Below, in pieces: positions 11,779 through 22,536 of a stretch of 64,000 nt of DNA. Under the pieces are notes generated by a model. The model saw nothing but the letters and a program-made list of their open reading frames with translations. It was not told where the DNA came from and ran no database searches. A program made the translations under genes and the position numbers. How positions within the stretch are numbered: position 1 is the stretch's first letter; the number at the start of each line of letters is the position of its first letter. This DNA is from Allium sativum (taxonomy: Eukaryota; Streptophyta; Magnoliopsida; Asparagales; Amaryllidaceae). The DNA is taken from NCBI GenBank assembly GCA_030737875.1, contig CM060910.1:247908427-247972426 (forward strand), written 5' to 3'.

Positions 11779-12274
11779 AAAGGATTTCGTCCCCGAAATC
11801 TCTAAGCTAACGAGAATGCATATCCTACCATCCAAACAACCATCTACTCAAATCATCAACCACGGGCATCCATTGTCCTTAAACAGTTTCTAATGATGTA
11901 TGAGCATATGCAAAAAGTGTGTGTATATGTTTCCTATCTAATGTATGAACATATGCAAACCATGATAGTGCCATGCATCCATTATGTATGCGAGAGAACC
12001 CTATCGACACATACAATATCTACATGAGTGCACAATCATTCACCAAAATGCATCATCCATATGATAACACAATCATTATACATCCATAAATATAGCTTCC
12101 TACACACAATTTTATGCAATATGCAATATGAAGTGATTGAGCCGATCTAGTGCCTAAAGTGTGTGTACATGCATCCACGAGCAACCACTAGCAACCACTT
12201 GCATCCATCAACCATAACATGTCTCAAACACATGTTTCAACCATAGGTTTACCCTATCTAAAGGTCAATCAGTA

Positions 12275-13744
12275 CTAACGAGAGGATATACTAAAGATAA
12301 GATAAGTACTAGACAATGATAGAGGAGAAAGTAAAGACATACCCTCAAAAAGAAATGGGTACAATGAACGCATCTTCGCTTCCGTCTCCCAAGTTGCGTT
12401 GCTCTCATCTTCTCCCCATTGCACTTTGACTAGCTGAACCTCTCGATTCCTCAACTTCCTAGTCTCTGACCCAAGGATGCGAGTAGGAGCTCGTCGAATA
12501 GTCGCATCACGCTCTATCTCTACATCTCTAAGCAAGCTCGGCTCTACCACCTCTGCTGTCTCATGTAAGCATTTCCTCAGATGTGATACATGGAATACAT
12601 CATGAATACCACTAAGTCTGTCGGGCAACTCCACCCTATATGCCATCCGTCCAATCCTTTCCTTAATAGGAAACGGCCCAACAAACCTCGGTGCTAACTT
12701 CCCAACGGATCCGAAGCGAACAACATTTCTCAATGGAGATACCTTAACAAAAACCATATCCCCAACCTCAAACTCAAGATCCGTCCTTCTCTTGTCCGCA
12801 TAAGATTTTTGCCTATCCTGCGCTGCTTTCATCCTTCTTCGAATCAAATCGATCTTCTCTGAAGTCTCCCTAACCATATCAGGCCCAAGCAAGATCTTAT
12901 CCGTAGATTCCCACCAACATGTAGGTGATCGACAAGGCCTTCCATAGAGAGCTTCGAAAGGAGCCATACCAATATTGGACTGAAAGCTGTTATTATATGC
13001 GAACTCCACCAATGGAAGATGCTCTTCCCATGTACCTCCAAAATCTAAGATACAAAGCCTCAAAAGGTCTTCTAGAACACGATTCACCCTCTCAGTCTGG
13101 CCGTCTGTCTGAGGATGATATGCGGTGCTCAGACACAATTGAGTCCCCACTGCTTCTTGCAAACTTCTCCAGAACTCGCTAGTGAAGATAGGATCTCGAT
13201 CACTTACAATGCTAGAGGGTACCCCATGTAATCGAACTATCTCTCGAAGATATACTGAAGCTAGCCATGGAGCAGTCCTCTTGCTCTTCACAGGTATGAA
13301 ATGGGCGCTCTTAGTAAGTCTGTCTACCACCACCCAAATTCCTGTATTACCCTTCCTCGATCTGGGTAACCCGTCAATGAAATCCATCGAGACGCTATCC
13401 CACTTCCATTGCGGAACTTCCAATGGGTGAAGCAACCCACCTGGTTTCTTTTGCTCCGCCTTCACTTGTTGGCACACCAAGCATCGAGCGACATACTCGG
13501 CCACATCTTTCTTCATGCCGACCCAGAAGAAAACCCTCTTCATGTCTTGATACATCTTGTCCCCACCGGGATGAATGGTCATCCTAGAACGGTGTGCGTC
13601 ATCAAGAATAGCCTTCCTCAAACCCTCGTCTTGCGGTACACAAAGTCTACCGTCTCTACGCAAACACCCCCTATCGTCTAGGGTGTACCTACTCAAATGG
13701 CTGGACGACTCCCCCCTTATGAGCTTTTCTACCAACTCAACCAA
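12275..13744 (-). pseudogene. Element B integrase with chromodomain-like tail
   Basis: This 489-codon stretch is the end of the B gag-pol frame. Zinc-binding His51, His58, Cys88 and Cys91 are followed by the DDE triad Asp121, Asp182 and Glu218. The GKLAPRFVGPFPI segment and a chromodomain-like tail (QLVKVQW ... ATWETEA) close the protein. Compared with A it has a short extra C-terminal extension. The block is in the same frame as the upstream protease-RT-RH region and is cut off from it only by TGA 13775-13777. The catalytic residues are intact, so this domain could still be functional if expressed. Confidence 0.94.
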
Positions 13745-13774
13745 CTGTGGGTCGTCCCTCTGTGCTTCTCCAAT

Positions 13775-15697
13775 TCACCCCAAAAGAGTAGGCCTAACTT
13801 CCAAGGAAGCTAGCAAACCGGGTACATAATCAACGGAAGGTCTGAAATCAAACATCGAGATAAATTCCAAGCTTCGTCGTTCCACGAACAATGGACTCAA
13901 GGACAACCTTTTCCTGCTCAAGGCATCCTCCACCACGTTACCCTTGCCAGGGGTATACGCTATCTCGAAATCATAAGATGTTAAGAACTCCATCCACCTT
14001 TGTTGTCTTAAGTTTAAATCCTTCTGAGAGAATAAGTACTTCAATGATTTATGGTCAGTGAACAACTCGAATCTCTCACCAAGAAGATAATGGCGCCAAA
14101 TCTTAAGCGCAAAAACAATAGCGGCCAGCTCTAGATCATGGGTAGGGTAATTTTTCTCATGTGCCCTCAACTGCCTTCCACCATAGGCTATTGCCCTTCC
14201 CTCTTGCATTAAGACTGCGCCAAGTCCTGTCCCACAGGCATCGGTATAGACAACAAATGGCTTGCTCCCATCTGGCAACACTAAAACTGGAGCGGTGGTT
14301 AAAGCTCTCTTTAACCGTCGGAACGCATCATTGCAATCTACGTCCCATGTGAAAACAAGATTCTTCTTCGTCAAGCGGGTTAATGGGGCTGATATTTTCG
14401 CGAAGTCTTTGATAAACTTCCTATAATAACCCGCCAACCCCAGGAAACTTCTTACTTCGGTAGCATTCTTCGGAACCTTCCAATCCTGAATCGATACTAC
14501 CTTCGCGGGATCCACAGCTATCCCTTCCTTGGAGACCACGTGCCCCAAGAACCGCACCTCTTTCCGCCAGAAGTGACATTTAGAGAATTTAGCCTTAAGG
14601 CTATGTGCTCGAAGAGTCTTCAATACCTCCCCAAGATGTAGGGCATGCTCTTCTTCACTCTTAGAAAATACTAAGATATCATCCACAAAGACCACCACGA
14701 ATTTATTAAGGAACTCCCTGAACACCCTACTCATTACATCAACAAAGTATGCAGGGGCGTTCGTCAACCCAAATGGCATCACCAGCCACTCATAGAAACC
14801 ATCCGGAGTTCTAAAGGCAGTCTTGTCTATGCTATCCTCAGCCACCCTCAACTGATGAAACCCCGTGGCTAAGTCCAACTGAGAAAATACCGAAGCGCCA
14901 ACCAACTGATCGAAAAGATCATCAATCCTCGGCAATGGGTGTCTATTCTTCTTTGTGAGCTTGTTGAGTTCTCTATAGTCTACACAAAGTCTGAGGGACC
15001 CATCCGCCTTCGTAGCAAATACTACTGGAGCACCCCACTCCGATATACTTCGTCTTATGAACCCCTTCTCGAGCAACTCCCCTACTTGCTTATGGAGTTC
15101 CCTCCTCTCACGAGGAGCCATGTGGCACACTGGTAAAGATACCGGTTTAGCATTATCCACCAAATATATTCGGAAGTCAATCTCCCGTTTCGGAGGTAAG
15201 CCCTTCACCTCCTCAAACACATCCGGATATTCCCGGACCACCCTAACAGATTGCAAACTCTCGACCAAAGCGTCAAGCGATTCAAGATAACTTAGCATAA
15301 CAGAGTCCCTGGGATTACAAGAAATCTCGAGAGTGTTACCCAAGCGGGTCATGAGCCTAACAACTCTCCTTTCGCAATCAAGAATGGCACCATTACTGGA
15401 TAACCAGTCCATGCCCAAAATCAACCCATAGCCCGTGAAGCCCAACACAAAAGCATCACATCTAAACTCAATGCTAAGTATAGAAATCTTCAAACCCAAA
15501 CATATCATGGACAAATAAGTGGAGCCCCCAATTGGGTTTGAAACAACCAAGGGATCATCTACCAAACTGGTGTCTAAGTGCAGTGACTCAACTAATGATG
15601 ATGAGATAAACGAATGCGATGCGCCTGAATCAAACAATGTACGGACAGGATGATCAAATAGAAAAACCAGACTTTCAACGGAAATAGTTCTACCTCT
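13775..15697 (-). pseudogene. Element B protease, reverse transcriptase and RNase H
   Basis: The frame is open from just after TAG 15698-15700 to TGA 13775-13777. The protease motif DSGAS lies at 15631-15617, with homologous sequence starting at about 15690 ([11 protein letters not shown]). RT has [12 protein letters not shown] and FVDD (317-320 counting from 15637). RNase H has its catalytic Asp at about 466 in VYTDACG. Near its end an Ala of A (VVADALSR) is Glu here (VVEDALSR), one of few changes at a conserved RNase H site. The TAG that separates it from gag is CAG in A, so gag-pol was originally one frame. Confidence 0.94.
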
Positions 15698-16699
15698 CTA
15701 CTGAATCGGTGGAACTGCGAGAGCCTGTACTTGCCCCCTAGCCTGACTCGGTGCCATAAGAGCTTGCACCTGTGCTCCTGAGGTAGATCCCGTCCTTTGC
15801 CCCTTCTTAGGACAATCTTTCACTAGATGTCCTGCTTCGCCACAGTGGAAGCAACCAGTCTTCTTCTTCTTGCGACAATCCTTGCTTAGGTGGCCAGGTG
15901 TCCCACAATTGAAACACTTCTTCTTCTTGCCCTTGCCACCGTTGCCTTTCCCACCTTTGCTTTGTTGTTGTTGCTGAGGTCTCTTTTGATCTCCCTTCTT
16001 CTCGGGTGCCCTATTAGCATTGGGACCCTTCTCTTCTTCATACATGAGTGCCATGTCAACTAGCTTCTCAAAGGTGGCCCCCATAGGGATATGAGTCATA
16101 GCCAACCCATGCATCGGTTCATTCAAGCCTTTCACGAACCTCAAAGCCTTCTTCTCCGGTGTATTCACCATGTCTAGGCCAAACCTTGCCAATTGATTAA
16201 ACTTGTTGACATATTCCTTCACCGAGAGATTTCCTTGCTTTAGAGTCAAGAATCTTTCCATATACAAGTTTTCCTCCGCCCTTGAGAGAAACTTCGCCAC
16301 AAATCTTTGCCTAAAATCCGCCCAAGAGTCAACGGGGCGTTCTCCATTAGTGACCTCCCACCAGAATGAGGCCTCTCCCTTCATTCACCAAGCAGCCAAC
16401 TTGACTTTCTTTCCTTCTTCCATCTCAAAGATATCTATCAATTCTTCCACCTCCTTAAGCCAATCTCTAGCCTCCACAAAAGTTTCAGATCCTTGAAAAG
16501 GTTTCCCTCCCATAGCTTTAAATTCCTTACAAGTCTTAGCAAAAGTATATGTGCGAGGAAGAGGGGGAGGAGGAAGATCGGGTGCTACGGTTGGTGGAGG
16601 AACATTTGCTGGACCCGCAGTGGTGGCCCTAGCCTCCATCAATCTCCTATACCATACTGGTACCGTCACACCCTCCGGAAAGTTAAGATTCTCAGCCAT
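15698..16699 (-). pseudogene. Element B gag (one internal stop)
   Basis: ATG at 16699 opens a 104-codon N-terminal part, followed by TGA 16385-16387 and then 228 more codons in the same frame. The second part has the gag core (FVAKFLSRAEENL ... ALRFVKGLNEPMHGLAMTHIP), a Lys/Gly/Gln-rich basic linker and two CCHC knuckles at about residues 157-170 and 178-191 (CFNCGTPGHLSKDC, CFHCGEAGHLVKDC). At the TGA, element A reads Leu. Gag packages element RNA into particles. The only other defect is the TAG at its end, where A has CAG. Confidence 0.92.
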
Positions 16700-16881
16700 G
16701 CTGAAACGAAAAAGGAAAGATTCAAAATGGAGAATTCGAAGGATATAGATATGGCTATTGGGGATTATGCTTTTCTTTCAAAAACTTTTCTCTTAAAAGA
16801 CATGTTTTTGAAAATATCTCTTCCAAAAATGTTTTTATAAAAATAGTTTTCTAAAAAAATTTATCTGTTCCGGTAACCTTT

Positions 16882-16893
16882 GCTCTGATACCA
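16882..16893 (-). other. Primer binding site of element B (initiator Met tRNA)
   Basis: The minus strand reads TGGTATCAGAGC two bases from the LTR end at 16896, the same site and spacing as in A. Confidence 0.92.
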
Positions 16894-16895
16894 CG

Positions 16896-19800
16896 TGTAA
16901 CACCCCACGCCCGCTATGGTCACTCACTAAGGGAATGCCATAGCATCGGTGGAGTATTTTAGTGAATATAGAACAGAAAAATTACAACAAGACAGATATA
17001 TACAGTACTTGAAATTTTAAAACATCATCTCATAACAGCGGAAATAAACATGTCTGGTTACATCATAAAACCACAATAAAAGTCAAGTACAATATCCATC
17101 AAAATAAAGAAGTACATAATCCCACTCTCTCATACAATAGCCAGGACAAAGGAAAAGATAACTGGATAACTGGAGCTTTACATCTACCCAAGCTCCTCAA
17201 GACTGGAACAGCAATCCGATCAAGCTCTACTACCGCTAGGATCCACCGTAGGACCTGAGGGTTGGAAAAAGATAAAAGCAACGGGGTCAGACATAAGTCT
17301 GAGTGAGTCCTATAACTTTAACAATACAACCCTTAAAGTAACCAGAGAAGACATAAACTTGACCTACGGTAATATCTGGGGATGAATGGCTACACTAAGC
17401 AGCTTGGTAGACTTAGGATAAACTAAGATAACCGTAAGGACACATCTACCCACCCAAGGATAATTACTAACTGCACCACACCAGTCATTCCTACTTAAGG
17501 TTGATCCCTTCCAAGGACTTAGAAAATTTCCCCAGTAGTTTCATGTACTCCTAGCCCACTACATAGGTGCCGTCTGCCCCTATCTCCACTAGGTGTACTC
17601 AGTAATTCTTACCCAGTAGTTTCGTGTACCTCTACATAGGTGCCGTCTGCCCCTATCTTTATTAGGTGTACCCACTACTCCCCATCGATCGGCTCCCTAC
17701 CGTAGATACCCGTGCTGGTCCCACAGTGGGGTGTATCACTCCCCTAAAGTGGCTACCCAATACTATCGACGGTGCACGGCTTTATATCTACACGATGCAA
17801 CAACGGCTTATCTACCAGCCCGGGCCCACACACGCATATGAAACCCGTTGGACTTGCGTTGCCACCGCTAACCCGTTTTGGCCTCTTATAATCAAGCCCA
17901 ATATGCGTGTCCCGTCACTCGACATGGGTCGAGCCCACAAAGATACGTTTGGGATATTGGTTGAAATGGGCCCCCACAAGCTACCCACCTAAGCTTGTCA
18001 TATATCTAGTGTATCCCACTTAACCCTTTAATCATGTTTAATTACATGTTTCCACTTGGTTAAGTATTCTAATCGTATTTTCTATTGCCACCCAAGGCAA
18101 CCCACTAGATTCCACATGCCACCCAAGGCAACCACAAAATTTCCACATGCCACCCAAGGCACCCACTTAACCCCTCATGTCCCACTACATGCTAATATGG
18201 TTAAGTGTTTCTTAATTAATTAAGACCGTGATCTCCCATAAAGACCTCCCACATTAGACTGGCTGTTATGACCGCCTGGTTAAGCCGGTAGAGTCCGGGC
18301 TGTCTTACGTCATAACAGAGCCTAACCTCGTGTCTTTACTTTAATCGCGTATTTAATTTATGGCTAAGACCTCTCACATTGGGCTGACATTTGTAGCAAC
18401 TGGTTAAGCCGGTCGGGTCCGGGCAGTTTTACACTACAAATGAGTCCAACCTCGTGTCTTAGTCGATTAATTACACCTAATTAATCACCCCCATATTAAT
18501 TATCCCTAATTAATATCAAGTTTTCCATAACATGGGTAGACCTAACTCAATAGGTAAATTCCCATGGGGTAGACCTAACTCAATAGGTAAATTCCCACTT
18601 ATGGTAATTTATTTTTATGGTATGCTTAATCATACCCAATCATACATTTATTAACATATTTACCAACCCCCATCGTTCCCCACGTAAATCGTTCTCATTT
18701 CATGACATAATAAAGGGGAAGATCCATCACAAATATCATGGGTTTAGCATATAACTTTGTCATGGGTTAAGAGGATGTCAACTTGCATATATGAGCATAT
18801 ATTAACCCAACTACATTTAACCCAAACTTGCATATTATCATACACATGATTTGCATAACATGTTGCATATGAGCTTGCATATTATCATACACATATCTTG
18901 CATAACATGTTGCATATGAGCTTGCATATTATAATACACATATCTTGCATAACATGTTGCATATGAGCTTGCATATTATCATACACATATCTTGCATAAC
19001 ATGTTGAACTTGCATATAAGCATTCTCATAACTTGCATAACATGTTAAACATGCATTTAAGCATACACATAACTTGCATAAGCATCCACATACTTGCATA
19101 AGCATGCATAACTTGCATATCACATTAAACTTGCATTTAAGCATATACATAACTTGCATAGGCATCCATATACTTGCATAAGCATGCATAACTTGCATAT
19201 CATATTAAACTTGCATTTAAACATATACATAACTTGCATAAACATTCACATACTTACATAAGCATGCATAAACCCACTTATTAAATATGCATAAACCCAC
19301 TTATTAAACATGCATAAACTCACTTGTTAAACATGCATAAACCAACTTATTAAGCATGCATAAACCACTTATCAAACATGCATAAACTCACTTATTAATT
19401 ATGCATAAACATAGAAAAACATAGAATAGCATATCATTATAAATGATTCAAACTCACTAATCCGCATTTAAGACCATAAGTCTCATTACACCCAATCTAC
19501 TTACTTTAACAATTGATGTTAAAGTGATAGAAACTCACCAAAACCAAGATTAGCAAACTTATGGAGTATAACTAGTTACTAAATATGAAGAAGATGATGA
19601 TTAGAGGTTGATTAGCTTGCAACTTCCTTCATAAATTAGTGGAGGCTCTCTCTAGGATTTAATTTGGCGGCATGAGGCCATCATTACTATTTTTAGTATG
19701 AATTAGGGTAGGTTTAGGGTGTATTTATAGATTAGGTGAGTGTTTTAGGCCCTTAGATTAACCCTAAATTAGATTAGGACCCTTAGATTTCGGCACCTTC

Positions 19801-20204
19801 CAGAAACTAGCCCTAAGACCAAGCCCAAACCCCAAACTGGTGCACCCAACCACAGAACTCTCTAGAAACTGTGCAGGTTTATTGGCTCGGCACGGGCGCA
19901 CTTCACAAGTGCACCAGTGTATCTTTGTACTGGCGCACTTCACAAGTGCGCCAGTGCATCTTTGTTCTGGCGCACTTCACAAGTGCGCCAGTGCAATTCT
20001 GGCCTGTTTCTGGTTTTTCTGCCTAACTTCGTTCGTCCATATCTCTTTCATACGGTACCCGTTTTACGCAAACTCGGACTCTGTTTCGCGTATTTTTCTG
20101 AGACGAACGCAATGACGCAGCCCGTTTCCCCTAATTCCCACATCTGAGATTATTTATCCTGAAATTAGTGAATTTTAGTATTAACTAAAATTCGGGGTGT
20201 TACA
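16896..20204 (-). repeat. 5' LTR of element B
   Basis: The 3309-bp LTR is almost identical to 8458-11765 and carries all the same internal repeats. The TATA box that would drive the element is at 19722-19729 (minus strand). Scattered differences from the 3' LTR include both transitions and small clustered changes near the outer end (20095-20150). Confidence 0.97.
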
Positions 20205-20209
20205 GGTTA

Positions 20210-22536
20210 CTGCTGAAAAGGGTCCCCCGTTACTAGGTTTTCTATCTCTAGCCAACATGCTAAGTTGGTTAAGTGTTTTCTAACCTAACCCCTACCAGTC
20301 CGTTTAGTTTAGCATGTTCCATTTTGATTAAGTCTTTAGTTCACTTAATCCTAACAATCCTGACTCAGCCTTAATTGTCTTATCAAGGCCCTGACCTCTC
20401 ACATTAGACAGGTATTGTTGTGGCTGCCTGTTGCCGGTTGGTTCCGGGCAATCTTACGCCACAACTCAGTCTAACCTCGGGTCCTTATTGGGCTCCATGT
20501 TTAACCTCCCACATTGGATAGGTATTGTTGTGACTACTGGACAGCCGGGCGGTTCCGGGCAGGTTTACATCACAACTCAATCCAACCTCGGGTTAAACAC
20601 ATCGTATGTTCTACATTTACATATTTTGTCTTTCTTCTTTATTTTCTTATATGTAAATATTTGCGGCCAATTATTAAGTTAATGGTGTAAAGGTTACACC
20701 AATCATGGGCCCAACCCATACTTGAATTTGGGCCCTTCTATTTTATATTTTCATTCATTAGTAATTTTAACCCAACGTTATTTTCCCCCGTTTAACACGT
20801 CCATTTATTATATATAGGTTGGGCTTAGCCTTTTAAAGCCCAACCTAGCCATGCGAAAGGGGAGGCTTAAAGCGTGATTACATACACAAAAAGGGGAAGG
20901 TGAGCGCATGAACTTGCAGTATGACGTTGGAAATATAAAATAGAAACTGGTGTACTTGCATAGTGGTAACATATACTTTGGTCATAAAGCATAGGTGACA
21001 TGAATCAAAGCATGTAAACTTGTAGTTATGTTAAGAATATCACTATTGACACATAGGCCTAACTACAACATGAACCTATATTTTTATTTCAGGCATAATG
21101 TCAAACATAAGCATGGCATAAATATTTCTAACATAAGCATGGCATAATGTCAAACATAAGCATGGCATAATGTCAAACATGAGCATGGCATAGGTATAGT
21201 TAAATTTGTTCACATAACCATGGCATAAATATTTCTAACATGAAATCATGATTTTTACTTTAGTCATGTAAACTTGCAAAAAGGGATTTTGAACCTAACC
21301 TAGCTATGTACCACATATGTCATCATATAATTCTTGTTGACAATTTCAATTATGCAAATTATCAATCATAGCCTAGTCATATTCATAAGTTTGCAAATAA
21401 GTGTTCTAGTACAAAAGCATGGCTTAATACATGATGACAAATTCTCAACATAATTTCATATGGATTATGATAACCCAAACTTATTCCAATTACTTCAAAA
21501 ATGATGTTTGTATAAAAATACACATTATGATGGCATAATAACAAAGCCCCAAACTTGCATGAATTTCAATCAACTACATACATGTAGCTTCAACATGGAT
21601 TACATAATTTGCGAATATTCCAAACGTATACTTGCATAGAACTACCGCATGTAGTTCTTTATAATGAATAACATAATTCAAGAATATCCCAAATCGATAA
21701 GAATCACAGAAACGCACAAATATGAATTATTTATCACCACATCCAAGTATACAAACTAACACAGTTATTTGTTCATACCAAAGTAATACTCTACTTACAA
21801 TGGTGAGGCGAATTCTCAAGTTTAGGGATAAGAAGATGTGGTTTGATTTGATTGAGTTGCTTTATGCCTTTAGAATTTGCCTCCTAATCCTCTCTCCAAT
21901 TGGTGGCTACCCCTAGTCGTTCCTCAGCAACATGGCGTCTTTGTTCTTATTTTTGAATGAATAGATTAGGGTTAGTCTAGGGTTGTTTTTATAGAGGTTA
22001 TGAACTGATTAGGGCCATTGATGTTGCTTGGATTGATCATAGCCATTCATCCTAAGGAGAGACCAATTAGAGCCCGCCACCTAGCCCTAATGACAAAGCA
22101 GACCATAGAAAATCGACCAACATGGAATAGGCCAGCCAGGTTGGACTGGGCTCGACCTGGCTCTGGACCAGGTCGACATGCCTGTCGACAGCCCTGTCGA
22201 CAGCCCTGTCGACAGCCCTGTCGACCTGGTTAGGCCAGGTCGACAGCCCAGTCGACCTGGGTGTCTTAGGCGGGTGTTTATCCGCCTTGGCCCATTGGGC
22301 CCCATTTCGGAATTTTAAATTATTTTATTCTGTTTGAATTTTAAACTTGACTTAGAAACTTCCGAAGGCCATATCTTCTTCATACGGACTCCGTTTTTCG
22401 AAAACTCGGACTCTATTTCGCGTATTTTTCCGAGACGAACGCAATGGCGTATCCCGTTTCCCTTAGTTCTTTGATTTCAAATTTATTATACTTTAATTTG
22501 TGAATTTCACAGTTGCAGAATTCGCGGGGTGTTACA
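20210..22536 (-). repeat. 5' LTR of element A, distal part
   Basis: The LTR interrupted at 8457 resumes after the second GGTTA and ends at 22536 with GGGGTGTTACA. TATA is at 21986-21993, stem-loop modules at 20404-20474 and 20514-20585, and the GTCGAC array at 22172-22256 with seven sites. Confidence 0.95.

Larger units (their letters stand above)
8458..20204 (-). mobile_element. Element B: complete Ty3/gypsy LTR retrotransposon nested in LTR A
   Basis: The element is 11747 bp with LTRs at 8458-11765 and 16896-20204. Target duplications GGTTA lie at 8453-8457 and 20205-20209, and the uninterrupted site is visible at 28-32 in the other A LTR. In minus-strand order it has 5' LTR, PBS, gag, PR-RT-RH-INT, PPT and 3' LTR. 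The whole gag-pol is one 1475-codon frame (16699-12275) with three in-frame stops and no frameshift. By eye the LTRs differ at about 20 of 3308 positions, so insertion was recent. It is related to A but from a clearly different subfamily. Confidence 0.97.
1..22536 (-). mobile_element. Element A: Ty3/gypsy LTR retrotransposon, interrupted by element B
   Basis: This is a minus-strand LTR retrotransposon. Reading leftwards it runs 5' LTR (22536-20210 plus 8457-7471), primer site (7468-7457), gag, pol, polypurine tract and 3' LTR (2335-1). The window cuts off the 3' LTR: base 1 matches base 8426 of the other LTR, so about 955 bases lie outside. Element B and its target duplication split the 5' LTR. 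The domain order PR-RT-RH-INT defines Ty3/gypsy. The chromodomain-like integrase tail and the long LTR suggest the Tekay/Del chromovirus clade, which is inference. The right target duplication would be TTTGT (22537-22541), but its partner is not visible. Coding capacity is destroyed by one frameshift and three stops. Confidence 0.93.
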
